Counted from the stretch's first letter, positions 55,820 through 64,000 are shown. The stretch is DNA of 64,000 nt from Bifidobacteriaceae bacterium (GCA_022651005.1 JALCQD010000002.1:124001-188000), one strand, 5' to 3'. The notes: generated by a model not told the origin, from the letters alone. A program made the numbers and translations.

Positions 55820-55897
55820 CGTCCCTTCGTTAGTGCTAACTAAATCAGGTTCGACGAGTGTAATCTCAGCTCAGCCGCTCGCTTTCCGCACAGAACT
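55820..55897 (-). promoter_or_regulatory. TPP riboswitch (THI element)
   Basis: Read on the minus strand, the conserved blocks of the thiamine pyrophosphate aptamer appear in order. They are a 5' P1 strand (GTTCTGTGC), GGCTGAG with CTGAGAT, then GAACCTGAT, a short stem-loop (TTAGTTAGCACTAA) and CGAAGGGA. The 3' P1 strand AAGGGA is followed by the thiX start codon 9 nt later, so no separate expression platform is present. Binding of TPP would close P1 and hide the ribosome binding site, giving translational repression. The pyrimidine-binding CTGAG and pyrophosphate-binding blocks are intact. Confidence 0.92.
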
Positions 55898-56049
55898 TTC
55901 TAAAAGAGTCCATGATTCCATGCGTTCCAGCATTTTTGAAGCTTGGCCCGAGCACCCCGCGTCAACTTGTACGTGTCATGATACTCACTGGGAAGACGGG
56001 CGGGCGGCGCTGCGTGCGATACCGGCTCAGCACTGAGCACAATTGGGAT

Positions 56050-56075
56050 TTGGCAGTCCAGTTTTATCGTTATTA

Positions 56076-56079
<4 letters not shown>
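56050..56079 (+). promoter_or_regulatory. eno: Candidate enolase promoter
   Basis: TTGGCA (56050-56055) is a good -35. TATTAT (56071-56076) or TATTGT (56074-56079) could be the -10, giving a 15- or 18-nt spacer. The transcript would start just within or after the dyad at 56076-56093. Confidence 0.45.
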
Positions 56080-57411
<1,332 letters not shown>

Positions 57412-57472
57412 GTCATGTGAATGTAAGTTTTCGTTCACGCCCGGCGTGATGTGAATCCTTGCAAAAGAAGTG

Positions 57473-57512
57473 AGTACCCGGAGTCCACGAGTCGCGGACT
57501 CCGGGTACTTTC
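57473..57512 (+). terminator. Rho-independent terminator after eno
   Basis: AGTACCCGGAGTCC pairs perfectly with GGACTCCGGGTACT (14 bp) around a 9-nt loop, followed by TTTC. The ftsB-like gene begins only about 7 nt after this hairpin, so its expression depends on read-through or on a promoter inside the stem region. Confidence 0.9.
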
Positions 57513-57518
57513 ATATGT

Positions 57519-58016
57519 ATGAATTCCCGCACCACGTCTCCGGCTCCACGCCAGAAAAGAAGACCGGTGCTTTCACTCGTCTTGTCCCTGCTTATCGTCT
57601 TGGCAGGTGTGACGCAGCTCCTTGCAACGGTTCATACCTATGCCGTCAACGTGAGTGATCTCAACACGTTGCGTGCGCAGGAAGCGTCTCTCCAGGCCAA
57701 AAAAGAGGATATCGAGAACGATATTAAACGCTGGAACGACAAGGCGTACATCGTGTCGCAGGCACGAGAGCGCCTCGGCTTTGTGTTCCCGGGTGAGACG
57801 TCAGTGATGGTGCTCAACTCTCAGGCGGCCACGGGTGATTCCGACTCGAAGTCCGGTTCTTCGTCATCGGCTTCTTCGTCATCTGGCTCCGGAACGAGCA
57901 GTACGGACAGCAGCGGGGAAAAACTGCCATGGTATGAGGAATTGCAATATTCATTCCAGCAGGCAGACAAGCAGAAAAATGTAAGTGGCGAGAAATTCCA
58001 GAACGGATCTTCCTGA
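57519..58016 (+). CDS. FtsB/DivIC-like septum formation initiator
   Basis: The 165-residue protein has a basic N-terminus, one TM helix (about 18-42, SLVLSLLIVLAGVTQLLATV), and a coiled coil (LNTLRAQEASLQAKKEDIENDIKRW). The conserved FtsB-type segment is KAYIVSQARERLGFVFPGET, ending near residue 95. The C-terminal 70 residues are Ser/Gly/Asp-rich and then acidic. FtsB/DivIC works with FtsQ and FtsL at the division septum. Its position between eno and DUF501/ppx is conserved in actinobacteria. It overlaps the DUF501 gene by 1 nt. Confidence 0.88.
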   Translation: MNSRTTSPAPRQKRRPVLSLVLSLLIVLAGVTQLLATVHTYAVNVSDLNTLRAQEASLQAKKEDIENDIKRWNDKAYIVSQARERLGFVFPGETSVMVLNSQAATGDSDSKSGSSSSASSSSGSGTSSTDSSGEKLPWYEELQYSFQQADKQKNVSGEKFQNGSS

Positions 58017-58633
58017 TGACTCAGAGCACACACCAGCCAGCAATCGAACTGTCCGCCCAGGACCGTGAAAAGTGTATCGAGCTGGCTGACGGCTTGCTGC
58101 GTCACCGCGCCAGTGATGAGGACATCGCAGTGGTGGAGAAGCAACTCGGTCGCTATCCGCGTGGCATCATCTCAATCGGAGCGCGCTGTGTGTGCGGCAC
58201 GCCACTGGCAGTCATCACACGACCTTTGGTCAACGGAAAGATTCCATTTCCCACGACGTGCTATCTCACGAGCCCGGAAGCCGTGAAGGCCATGTCCCAT
58301 CTCGAGGCTGTGGGGCGGATGAACGACTTTACGGAGCAGCTTGGATCGGATGAAGATCTTCATGCAGGATACGAGCGTGCCCACGCCATGTATCTTGCTT
58401 TCCGTCATCGCGTGGCAGAAACGCTTGGAGACACCGAGGAACACATCGAGGGCACCACTGCGGGCGGCATGCCTGTGCGCGTCAAGTGCCTCCATGCATT
58501 GCTGGCACAGGCGTTGGTGATGGGACCTGGCGTCAATCCCATTGCGGATATGGCGTTGAGCGAAGCGCATGATGAATTTAATCCCACTGTATGTCGGTGC
58601 GCGATTCGTGTTGAACGTGCTGAAAAGGAATAG
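58016..58633 (+). CDS. DUF501 domain-containing protein
   Basis: This 205-residue protein matches DUF501: QLGRYPRGIISIGARCVCGTPLAVITRPLVNGKIPFPTTCYLTSPEAVKAMSHLEA in the N-terminal half, and a C-terminal region with Cys residues (VKCLHALLAQAL, NPTVCRCAIRVE). The Cys-x-Cys pairs could bind metal. The function is unknown, but the family is conserved between the ftsB-like gene and ppx in actinobacteria. The start overlaps the preceding stop (TGATG type). Confidence 0.88.
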   Translation: MTQSTHQPAIELSAQDREKCIELADGLLRHRASDEDIAVVEKQLGRYPRGIISIGARCVCGTPLAVITRPLVNGKIPFPTTCYLTSPEAVKAMSHLEAVGRMNDFTEQLGSDEDLHAGYERAHAMYLAFRHRVAETLGDTEEHIEGTTAGGMPVRVKCLHALLAQALVMGPGVNPIADMALSEAHDEFNPTVCRCAIRVERAEKE

Positions 58634-58640
58634 GCGAGTA

Positions 58641-59690
58641 ATGACAGCTTCCGTTCAGGGTCCGTCCGTTCGTGTCGCAGGTATCGACTGTGGCACTAAT
58701 TCGATTCGTCTCATGATCGCCGATGTGTCGGCTTCTGGCGTGTCTGTTGTGGTTCCTAAGACGATGGATGTGGTGCGGCTGGGTCAGGACATTGACCGAA
58801 CGCACCGTTTTGCCGCAGACGCTCTGGAGCGTACTTATGCGGCTGCTAAGAGGTTTGCGGAAATCATCAAGCGCAACGATGTTGACGCCGTGCGATTCGT
58901 AGCGACGTCGGCCACTCGTGACGCCTCTAACCGCGACGAGTTCGAAGACGAAATAGAACACTTGCTGGGGGCACGACCCGAGGTCATCCCTGGAACTACC
59001 GAGGCACGTCTGAGCTTCCTCGGAGCTACGAGCGCCGTGCGCGAGGGTGCGCGGGGAAGCGACGGTGGGGTGGTGTCGGGAGATCAGGATCGCCCGCCCT
59101 ATCTCGTGGTAGACCTCGGTGGAGGCTCCACAGAGCTTGTGCTTGGTGGTGCGGGAACCGAAGCGGACACGGTTGCAGCTAGCGTTTCCATGAACATCGG
59201 TTCGGTACGGATGTCCGAGAGGCATCTGCAGAACGATCCTCCTACGCAGCGTGAACTTCTTGAAGCGAGCGAAGATATTGACGAGCATCTCACGCGAGCT
59301 CTTTCGAGCGTTCCGCTGCACAAAACGGGTTCGCTCATCGGGGTGTCTGGCACGGTGACGACGATGAGCTTGCTGGCGCTGGGTGAGCGCGAATATTCGC
59401 GTGAAAAGGTGGATGGCGCACGAGTGAGTTTTGCCCAAGCCCAGGAGGCATGCGAGAGGATCATTCACATGCCGCGCGAGATGATGGCGCGCATGCCGCT
59501 TATTCACCCCGGACGACGTGATGTCATTGCCGGGGGTGCTCTCGTGTGGTCGCGACTCCTGAGCAAGCTTTCGGCGGAGGTCGCTGCGGACGGGCGGATT
59601 ATTGACGCCTATACCGCCTCGGAACAGGGGCTCCTGGATGGCCTCGTGCTCGATCGCGGGCGCGAACTGCTGACGGAGCAACCGCAGTGA
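58641..59690 (+). CDS. ppx: Exopolyphosphatase / Ppx-GppA family phosphatase
   Basis: The 349-residue sugar-kinase/Hsp70-fold enzyme hydrolyses polyphosphate or pppGpp. The phosphate-1 motif is AGIDCGTNSIRLMIAD. FVATSATRDASNRDEFEDEIEHLLG and VIPGTTEARLSFLGAT follow, then the phosphate-2 motif VVDLGGGSTELVLGG and the C-terminal GVSGTVTTMSLLALG. The frame is open upstream to 58569, but this overlaps the DUF501 gene and the ATG at 58641 fits the family start. The lack of an HD domain is typical of short actinobacterial Ppx (Ppx1/2-type). Confidence 0.92.
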   Translation: MTASVQGPSVRVAGIDCGTNSIRLMIADVSASGVSVVVPKTMDVVRLGQDIDRTHRFAADALERTYAAAKRFAEIIKRNDVDAVRFVATSATRDASNRDEFEDEIEHLLGARPEVIPGTTEARLSFLGATSAVREGARGSDGGVVSGDQDRPPYLVVDLGGGSTELVLGGAGTEADTVAASVSMNIGSVRMSERHLQNDPPTQRELLEASEDIDEHLTRALSSVPLHKTGSLIGVSGTVTTMSLLALGEREYSREKVDGARVSFAQAQEACERIIHMPREMMARMPLIHPGRRDVIAGGALVWSRLLSKLSAEVAADGRIIDAYTASEQGLLDGLVLDRGRELLTEQPQ

Positions 59691-59713
59691 TTACTGGTCG
59701 TTCCCCCGGTTTT

Positions 59714-60109
59714 TCAGCTTTCGCTGATGTAACGATATTCCTGAGTTTTGCCTCCGTAGCCCCAGGAATCTGAAGAAACATCGTGGGCCACGATATAGCT
59801 GGTATCGCTTATTTTCCCTAGAATCATCGCCATACCTTTGAAAGCCTGACGGATAAAGAGGGCTTTTTCGTCCCGTGAATTTGTTCCGTCCGTCAGTTTT
59901 ATTTCTATGAAGAAACTGGATTCCTGGCGTTCAGAGAGAGACTTACCTCCCACGAACCAATTCTCTGGGTCCGTAAATCGCAGGTCTATGGCGACGGCAT
60001 TTTCCGATTTGTGAAGAGTGTCAACGGCGAGTCTCGTTAAGAGGTGTGCGATTTCTCCCGCTGTTGTGCGGCGAGGAGTCGATGCGACGCGTACGCGAAG
60101 ATATGGCAT
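59714..60109 (-). CDS. Tautomerase superfamily protein (4-OT/MIF-like)
   Basis: The 131-residue protein starts with Met-Pro (MPYLRVRVAST), and after Met removal Pro1 would be the catalytic base of the tautomerase superfamily. RRTTAGEIAHLLTRLAVDTLHKSENAVAIDLRF follows, then SFFIEIKLTDGTNSRDEKALFIRQAFKGM and SYIVAHDVSSDSWGYGGKTQ. The length is that of two-beta-alpha-beta single-chain tautomerases. The physiological substrate is unknown. It is divergent from a LysR regulator, the usual arrangement for a regulator and its target. Confidence 0.8.
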   Translation of the reverse strand: MPYLRVRVASTPRRTTAGEIAHLLTRLAVDTLHKSENAVAIDLRFTDPENWFVGGKSLSERQESSFFIEIKLTDGTNSRDEKALFIRQAFKGMAMILGKISDTSYIVAHDVSSDSWGYGGKTQEYRYISES

Positions 60110-60122
60110 GATGGTCTCTTTT

Positions 60123-60201
60123 CCATTGCTGTGATCAGCAACGAGTCCAATGGTATGGAAGAAGAACGGCTCCGCATATACCCAAAGATTGCTAAGGGTA
60201 T
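60123..60201. promoter_or_regulatory. Divergent tautomerase-lysR control region with several dyads
   Basis: Within 119 bp are three perfect dyads: CCATTG (60123-60128) with CAATGG (60148-60153); TTGCTG-TGAT-CAGCAA (60126-60141) nested inside; and ATACCC (60178-60183) with GGGTAT (60196-60201). LysR proteins bind such partly palindromic sites between divergent genes. Confidence 0.5.
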
Positions 60202-60228
60202 CGTTATTTGTGATATCAGGGAAGGAAT

Positions 60229-61008
60229 ATGGGCATCATGCAGACACGTGATTACGAAATATTCTGCCAGCTGTACGAGCTGCGTTCAATTAATGCCACT
60301 GCTAAGGCGCTTGGATTTGCTCAGTCAAACGTTTCTACTCGGTTACGTGCTCTGGAGAGAGAACTCGGAGTGGAGCTCTTCGTACGAAGTCCGTATGGTC
60401 TCACTCCAACAGAAGCTGGAGAATTATTTCATAACCATGCCCAGAAGGCAGTACAGCAGCTGAGCCAGTTGAAGCTGCAGCTTCTCAATGTCCGTCGAGG
60501 AAAACGAGAACATTCTTTACCCAGTAAAAATGTGATTATCTCCGAGCTTCTCTTTAACTATTTGGTTGTATGGGAGAAACGTGTGGCGCTTTCGGGAAAT
60601 AATTTCACCCTCATGGGTTCAACGGATATTGAAAATTGCGCTCCGGACGACATCGTCGCAGATACTGTCATCACATATGCGCAATTCAGAAACGCGCACT
60701 ATGCGGCTTCGGCAATATCGTATCTGTCTGCAGATTTCCTAGGGAACCATGACGTGTCGATGAAACAGGTGCCTTTCCTCGTCAATTCCGATAAACGCTG
60801 CCCTTTCCGGGAACGAACGCTTTCCGTGATCCCGCAGGAAACAAGCAGTGTGCGGGAAGTCGACTCATGGGGATCTATCGTCAACCTCGTTAAAGCAGGT
60901 AAAGGCGTCGCGCTGTTGCCCACTTACCTCACGGAAACGGAGGGCCTGGTGAAAGTTCTTCCCAAGCATCACTTCAAGATTGGATATAAGACTTATACAC
61001 GACGATAA
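60229..61008 (+). CDS. LysR-family transcriptional regulator
   Basis: This 259-residue protein has an N-terminal winged helix-turn-helix (RDYEIFCQLYELRSINATAKALGFAQSNVSTRLRALERELGVELFVRS) and a linker helix. The C-terminal periplasmic-binding-like effector domain is somewhat short (about 165 residues against the usual 200). GIVNLVKAGKG-type segment SWGSIVNLVKAGKGVALLPTYL is characteristic of LysR effector domains. The Met at 60238 may be the true start because AAGGA is too close to 60229. It probably regulates the divergent tautomerase gene. Confidence 0.9.
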   Translation: MGIMQTRDYEIFCQLYELRSINATAKALGFAQSNVSTRLRALERELGVELFVRSPYGLTPTEAGELFHNHAQKAVQQLSQLKLQLLNVRRGKREHSLPSKNVIISELLFNYLVVWEKRVALSGNNFTLMGSTDIENCAPDDIVADTVITYAQFRNAHYAASAISYLSADFLGNHDVSMKQVPFLVNSDKRCPFRERTLSVIPQETSSVREVDSWGSIVNLVKAGKGVALLPTYLTETEGLVKVLPKHHFKIGYKTYTRR

Positions 61009-61011
61009 ATG

Positions 61012-61092
61012 TGCCCCGGGCGGGGCTCGAACCCGCATGTCTTGCGACGGAGGATTTTAAGTCCGCTGCGTATACCATTTCGCCACCGGGGC
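61012..61092 (-). tRNA. tRNA-Leu (anticodon UAA)
   Basis: The minus strand folds as a class II tRNA. It has acceptor GCCCCGG pairing with CCGGGGC and discriminator A, a D-arm, and an anticodon loop CUUAAAA with anticodon UAA. A 13-nt variable arm follows, then the T-arm GCGGG-UUCGAGC-CCCGC. One mismatch (C-U) lies in the anticodon stem. No CCA is encoded. It reads the rare UUA codon and, with wobble modification, UUG. Confidence 0.96.
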
Positions 61093-61146
61093 TAACAACG
61101 TTCTGACTTTACCAAGTCGGGGAGTCAATTATTGAGAGCGCGAATC

Positions 61147-61653
61147 TCAGAGTCCACGCTCGTTGTAATCCCAGGCGAGTGCGTTGACGGCCTTGAAGAA
61201 CTTGTAGAAGAAAATGAACGGGCCGACAACGATGAGCGATCCTAGGATATCCCAGAGCCAATAGTCGGACGCCGAAATGAGACGGGCGTAACCACGGCGT
61301 TGCAGCTCGTCGCCGACGCGCGATGTGATGTGGTGAAACCACACGAACCAGGCAATGCCGCAGGTAATCCATCCGAGCAGAAACACCATGAGCAGGTAAT
61401 GCGTGCTGTGACGGCCGTCGTAGCGGCTGGCAATTGTATTTACCGTGTTCGTTGTCTCGGTCATCATCCACAGTCCGTAGATTCCCAACGTCACAATGCT
61501 GAGCAGCACGTATTTGACGAGGCTGCGGTCGGTACGGAGGGGAAGTGTGGGCGGGCGTTGATACTGTCCTGAGTTCGCAGCGGGGGCAGAATATGCGAAG
61601 GGCCCTGAGGAGGAGGGCGGCGGGGAGTGCGGATCGGTGTAAGGGGAGCTCAT
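61147..61653 (-). CDS. DUF4234 membrane protein
   Basis: The 168-residue protein has a Pro/Ser/Tyr-rich N-terminus (1-35) and then a DUF4234 domain: RTDRSLVKYVLLSIVTLGIYGLWMM begins the first TM helix, followed by NTVNTIASRYDGR, a second hydrophobic pair near LLMVFLLGWITCGIAWFVWF, and a third around IVVGPFIFFYKFF. The function is unknown. It is transcribed toward the tRNA. Confidence 0.85.
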   Translation of the reverse strand: MSSPYTDPHSPPPSSSGPFAYSAPAANSGQYQRPPTLPLRTDRSLVKYVLLSIVTLGIYGLWMMTETTNTVNTIASRYDGRHSTHYLLMVFLLGWITCGIAWFVWFHHITSRVGDELQRRGYARLISASDYWLWDILGSLIVVGPFIFFYKFFKAVNALAWDYNERGL

Positions 61654-61744
61654 GACTGTTCCTTTCCTTCAACGTTGCATTGTGATCATCGTGATATACG
61701 GTGTTATACAGGGTAAAACAACAATACACGGCGAAAGGAAGCCC

Positions 61745-62083
61745 ATGACACACCCCGAAGCAGAGGCAGCCGCCACGATTCTTCTCCACGTTTCCACCGC
61801 TCCCGAAGACGTGGCATCAGGCCTGCGGGCGGCGGGACGCATCGTTTCCGCGCTCCCAGAGGCGCATCCAGTTGTAGTAGTCAACAGCTCGGCCATCGTG
61901 GGCCTTCTTGACGTTGCCGCGGAAGACATTCCCGAAGATGTGGCACTCAAGGCGTGCAACAACGCGCTGCGTTCACACGAGCTCTCCGCCAAGGACCTAC
62001 CGTTGGGAACCGAAGTCGTTCCTTCCGGCGTGGTGTATCTGGCGAGTCAGCAGCTGGCAGGCGCGCAGTACATCCGTATCTGA
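61745..62083 (+). CDS. DsrE-like protein
   Basis: The small cytoplasmic protein (112 residues from the ATG at 61745, GAAAGGAAG upstream) shows the DsrE/DsrF pattern: an alternating fold with HPVVVVNSSAIVGLLD, a conserved Cys in ALKACNNALRSHEL, and the C-terminal PSGVVYLASQQLAGAQYIRI. The DsrE superfamily often carries sulfur on a Cys. The ACNN position is where the active Cys occurs, but the partner genes of sulfur relay are absent here. Function not assignable. Confidence 0.7.
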   Translation: MTHPEAEAAATILLHVSTAPEDVASGLRAAGRIVSALPEAHPVVVVNSSAIVGLLDVAAEDIPEDVALKACNNALRSHELSAKDLPLGTEVVPSGVVYLASQQLAGAQYIRI

Positions 62084-62159
62084 CGTAATATCTGAGGCAC
62101 CGAATTCGTTGTTGAGTTCTGTTTCGTAGTATTTCCCATTATTCTGAGGAGCGTCGCAA

Positions 62160-62780
62160 TTGCCGTATCGTCGTAGCTCGCCATCGCGCTCGCACCACAC
62201 GCAGAACACGCCACACGTTCCCGCCTCCCGCTGGGATACGGACGACGCCATTACTTCCGTTCCCACACAGTTGGGAACCATCGTCATCGCGGCGGCGCTC
62301 ATGTGCGTATGCAATATCATCGTGGCTCCGCTCTATGCGAGCTTGTCAGGCAATCGTCTCGCTGTGCTGCCGTGGGTGGCCGTCATCTCTCTGTTGACGG
62401 TGGGATTTTGCGCCACGGTGGGATTTGCCGTTGTCTGGCTTGGAGATCTCCTCGGCGCTCGGGTGCGGTCCCGCTATGTGCCGCTCGTCTTTGCCTGCTT
62501 GGGTTTTGTGGCCTTTGGCATATGGGGCGGGTTTGTCGTTGCCTCGATATTTGACTCCATTGTGGTTCCGGCGGGTGCGAGTCCTCTCCAAGGAATGGCA
62601 TTGTGGTCTGTGGCGATCAACAGCGCCGTCATCGGAGCGCTTGGCTTTGGAGCGGGAAGATTTATTGCCGAGCGCAAGCGTCTTGTGTGGCCGTTCACGT
62701 GGACGCTGATTATTGTGGAGCTGCTTGTGGCGGGAGCGGGCATCTTCTTCCTCGCGCAGGTGTACGCGTTCCTGTACTGA
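62160..62780 (+). CDS. Hypothetical integral membrane protein
   Basis: The 206-residue protein has no recognised family. A basic, polar N-terminus (1-37) is followed by about five TM helices (40-60, 68-92, 107-130, 142-165, 175-200). The start is TTG at 62160 with GAGGAG 8 nt upstream, which is a good fit. It lies 76 nt after the DsrE-like gene. It may be an actinobacterial small membrane protein of the tripartite or lipid-related type, but no catalytic motif is visible. Confidence 0.75.
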   Translation: MPYRRSSPSRSHHTQNTPHVPASRWDTDDAITSVPTQLGTIVIAAALMCVCNIIVAPLYASLSGNRLAVLPWVAVISLLTVGFCATVGFAVVWLGDLLGARVRSRYVPLVFACLGFVAFGIWGGFVVASIFDSIVVPAGASPLQGMALWSVAINSAVIGALGFGAGRFIAERKRLVWPFTWTLIIVELLVAGAGIFFLAQVYAFLY

Positions 62781-62875
62781 GTTTTGTCTTGAGCGATTTG
62801 TGCGTGCCGAGAAATTGTGCGCGGTGAGTGTGAGCGGCAAAGTCGGCGTCGTATCATTGTCTGCGAAGCTCGATA

Positions 62876-62898
62876 GCCTAGGGCACACGCGTCTAGGC
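62876..62898. promoter_or_regulatory. Operator-like dyad upstream of the FKBP gene
   Basis: GCCTAG (62876-62881) and CTAGGC (62893-62898) form a perfect dyad with an 11-nt spacer, ending 26 nt before the ATG at 62925. A TATAAC-like -10 lies just after it, so the dyad overlaps the -35 region. Confidence 0.4.
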
Positions 62899-62924
62899 GA
62901 TACATATAACACGAAGGAGTAACG

Positions 62925-63335
62925 ATGGCTGACGAAACCATGCCGAAAGTCAACGAAGAGTTCGGTGCTTATCCGGCCCTTGAGTTCCCCACCCCGCAGG
63001 CACCTGCAGGTCTGAAGTCTGTTGAGGTCATCGAGGGTGACGGCCCCGTCGTTCGTAAGGGTGACACTGTGACCGTAAACTACCATGGCGTGGTCTGGGG
63101 CAACGATAAGCCTTTCGACTCAAGTTTCGACCGTCATGAGCCTGCTAGCTTCGGCATCGGTGTGGGCCAGGTCATCAAGGGTTGGGATCAGACAGTGGTG
63201 GGCCACAACGTTGGCTCCCGTCTGCTGCTTTCGATTCCCCCGGAGTATGGTTACGGCTCTCGCGGAATTCCGCAGGCGGGCATCGGCGGTGGCGATACGC
63301 TCGTCTTCGTCGTCGATATCGTATCGACCCGCTGA
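62925..63335 (+). CDS. FKBP-type peptidyl-prolyl cis-trans isomerase
   Basis: This 136-residue single-domain FKBP has GDTVTVNYHGVVWGNDKPFDSSFDR, FGIGVGQVIKGWDQTVVGHNVGSRLLLSIPPEYGYG and GIGGGDTLVFVVDIVS, with the Tyr, Asp, Val-Ile and Trp positions of the FK506/proline pocket. No signal sequence, so it acts in the cytoplasm. RBS GAAGGAG lies 6 nt before the ATG. It is followed 161 nt later by greA. Confidence 0.95.
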   Translation: MADETMPKVNEEFGAYPALEFPTPQAPAGLKSVEVIEGDGPVVRKGDTVTVNYHGVVWGNDKPFDSSFDRHEPASFGIGVGQVIKGWDQTVVGHNVGSRLLLSIPPEYGYGSRGIPQAGIGGGDTLVFVVDIVSTR

Positions 63336-63439
63336 TTGCTGAGTGCCGGTATATGGCACTGAGATAACTGGTGGCGCGCAGGCCCCCGTCTTGTGCGCGC
63401 GTTGCTCGCGGTGATGAGTAATTAATGGAAGTTTCGGGG

Positions 63440-63487
63440 TAAAATGCAAGGTCTGTTGTCCGGTAAGCGGACGGAGACGTTAAGGAG
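63440..63487 (+). promoter_or_regulatory. greA promoter and leader
   Basis: TAAAAT (63440-63445) is a likely -10. The leader contains a short hairpin, GTCCG-GTAAG-CGGAC (63458-63472), and AAGGAG (63482-63487) as ribosome binding site 9 nt before the ATG. Confidence 0.5.
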
Positions 63488-63496
63488 TGTGGTCAC

Positions 63497-63982
63497 ATGG
63501 CCAATGACGACGAAAAGACGATTCTTCTGACCCAGGATGCCTACGACAAGCTCAAGCACGAGCTTGATCAGCGCCAGGGCGAGATGCGTGAAGAGATCAC
63601 CGAGAAGATCGCCACTGCCCGTGCGGAAGGTGATTTGAGCGAGAACGGTGGCTATCAGGCCGCCAAGGATGCGCAGGGCAAGAACGAGGGCCGTATCAAT
63701 GAGCTCATCGTGAAGCTGCGTGCCGCGCAGATTCTCAAGGCTCCGCCGGCGGGAACCGTGGGCAACGGCTCGAAAGTCACCATCAAGATCGCAGGCAATG
63801 AGGTCGAATATGTGTTGGGTTCCCGTGAGATCGCGGTTGCCACCGACCTCGACGTCATCAGCCCTGAGTCTCCCATCGGAGCGGCCATCATGGGCGCAAA
63901 GAAGGGCGATTCAGTGAGTTACGACGCTCCCAATGGCAAGAAGATCACGGTTGAAATCGTGGACTCTGAGCCACTGAAATAA
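63497..63982 (+). CDS. greA: Transcription elongation factor GreA
   Basis: GreA restarts backtracked RNA polymerase by stimulating transcript cleavage. The 161-residue protein has the N-terminal coiled coil with ARAEGDLSENGGYQAAKDAQGKNEGRINEL, where the tip acidic residues (GDLSEN, Asp and Glu) are intact. The C-terminal FKBP-like domain contains IAGNEVEYVLGSREIAV, SPIGAAIMGAKKGDSV and ITVEIVDSEPL. Length is normal. Confidence 0.96.
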   Translation: MANDDEKTILLTQDAYDKLKHELDQRQGEMREEITEKIATARAEGDLSENGGYQAAKDAQGKNEGRINELIVKLRAAQILKAPPAGTVGNGSKVTIKIAGNEVEYVLGSREIAVATDLDVISPESPIGAAIMGAKKGDSVSYDAPNGKKITVEIVDSEPLK

Positions 63983-64000
63983 AATGACGGTATTGGAGTA

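Noticed and set aside
63336-63420. Terminator after the FKBP gene.
   Set aside because: Two short dyads (AGTGCC/GGCACT and GCGCGCA/TGCGCGC) are present but neither has a T tract.

Overview
The window looks like chromosomal DNA of a member of the Bifidobacteriaceae (Actinobacteria). The evidence is a GC content mostly well above 50 percent, high-GC codon use, and typical actinobacterial neighbourhoods: yraN-comM-dprA; pth-mfd; eno followed by an FtsB/DivIC-like gene, a DUF501 gene and ppx; UPF0182; and moxR-DUF58-transglutaminase. Gene content and order suggest Bifidobacterium or a scardovial relative. The genus cannot be fixed from the sequence alone. No phage, insertion sequence, CRISPR array, rRNA operon or replication origin was seen. 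About 54 protein genes and one tRNA are annotated, nearly all intact.

Layout. 0-7 kb: a minus-strand succinate dehydrogenase/fumarate reductase pair (sdhA-sdhB), a short alkyltransferase, then the DNA-uptake/processing operon yraN-comM-dprA. 7-9.6 kb: divergent pdxY and metY. 9.7-16.6 kb: an ABC exporter (ATPase plus FtsX/MacB-type permease) convergent with a NarL-type response regulator and an unusual double-length histidine kinase. 16.6-28.6 kb: metabolic and housekeeping genes (marC, sdaA, a prolyl aminopeptidase, murI, a secreted lysozyme-like protein, ychF, a tyrosine phosphatase, a UPF0303 protein, an aldo/keto reductase with a divergent merR, a CDF cation exporter), ending in an AT-rich Mrr-type nuclease gene that looks acquired. 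28.6-34.4 kb: cell-envelope genes, namely a single-gene fusion of DUF58 and transglutaminase domains, its MoxR ATPase, and an L,D-transpeptidase. 34.5-39.6 kb: azlCD, a ClC channel, a GNAT enzyme, a Ser/Asp-rich membrane protein and an SPFH protein. 39.7-45.5 kb: a DEAD-box RNA helicase with a long Arg/Asp/Asn-rich tail, a 684-bp intergenic region carrying an inverted-repeat element, gdhA and nox. 45.5-53.2 kb: UPF0182, pth and mfd. 53.2-56 kb: an ABC importer behind a TPP riboswitch, probably for a thiamine precursor (thiXYZ). 56-64 kb: eno with a CRP-like palindrome in its leader, the division gene cluster, ppx, a tautomerase/LysR divergent pair, tRNA-Leu(UAA), small membrane and DsrE-like proteins, an FKBP isomerase and greA.

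Points of interest beyond routine annotation: (1) an approximately 120-bp inverted-repeat element with a 40-nt internal register at 42282-42401; (2) a histidine kinase whose C-terminal half is a second, degenerate sensor module lacking the phospho-acceptor His and the ATPase domain; (3) the DUF58-transglutaminase fusion; (4) a membrane-anchored Mrr-like nuclease in an AT-rich patch; (5) a TPP riboswitch whose 3' strand appears to contain the ribosome binding site of thiX; (6) a perfect TGTGA-N6-TCACA palindrome in the enolase leader; (7) a recurring arrangement of a -10 box 6-8 nt before the start codon, usually without a Shine-Dalgarno sequence, suggesting leaderless mRNAs. No single multigene locus stands out as a clearly new defence or metabolic system.
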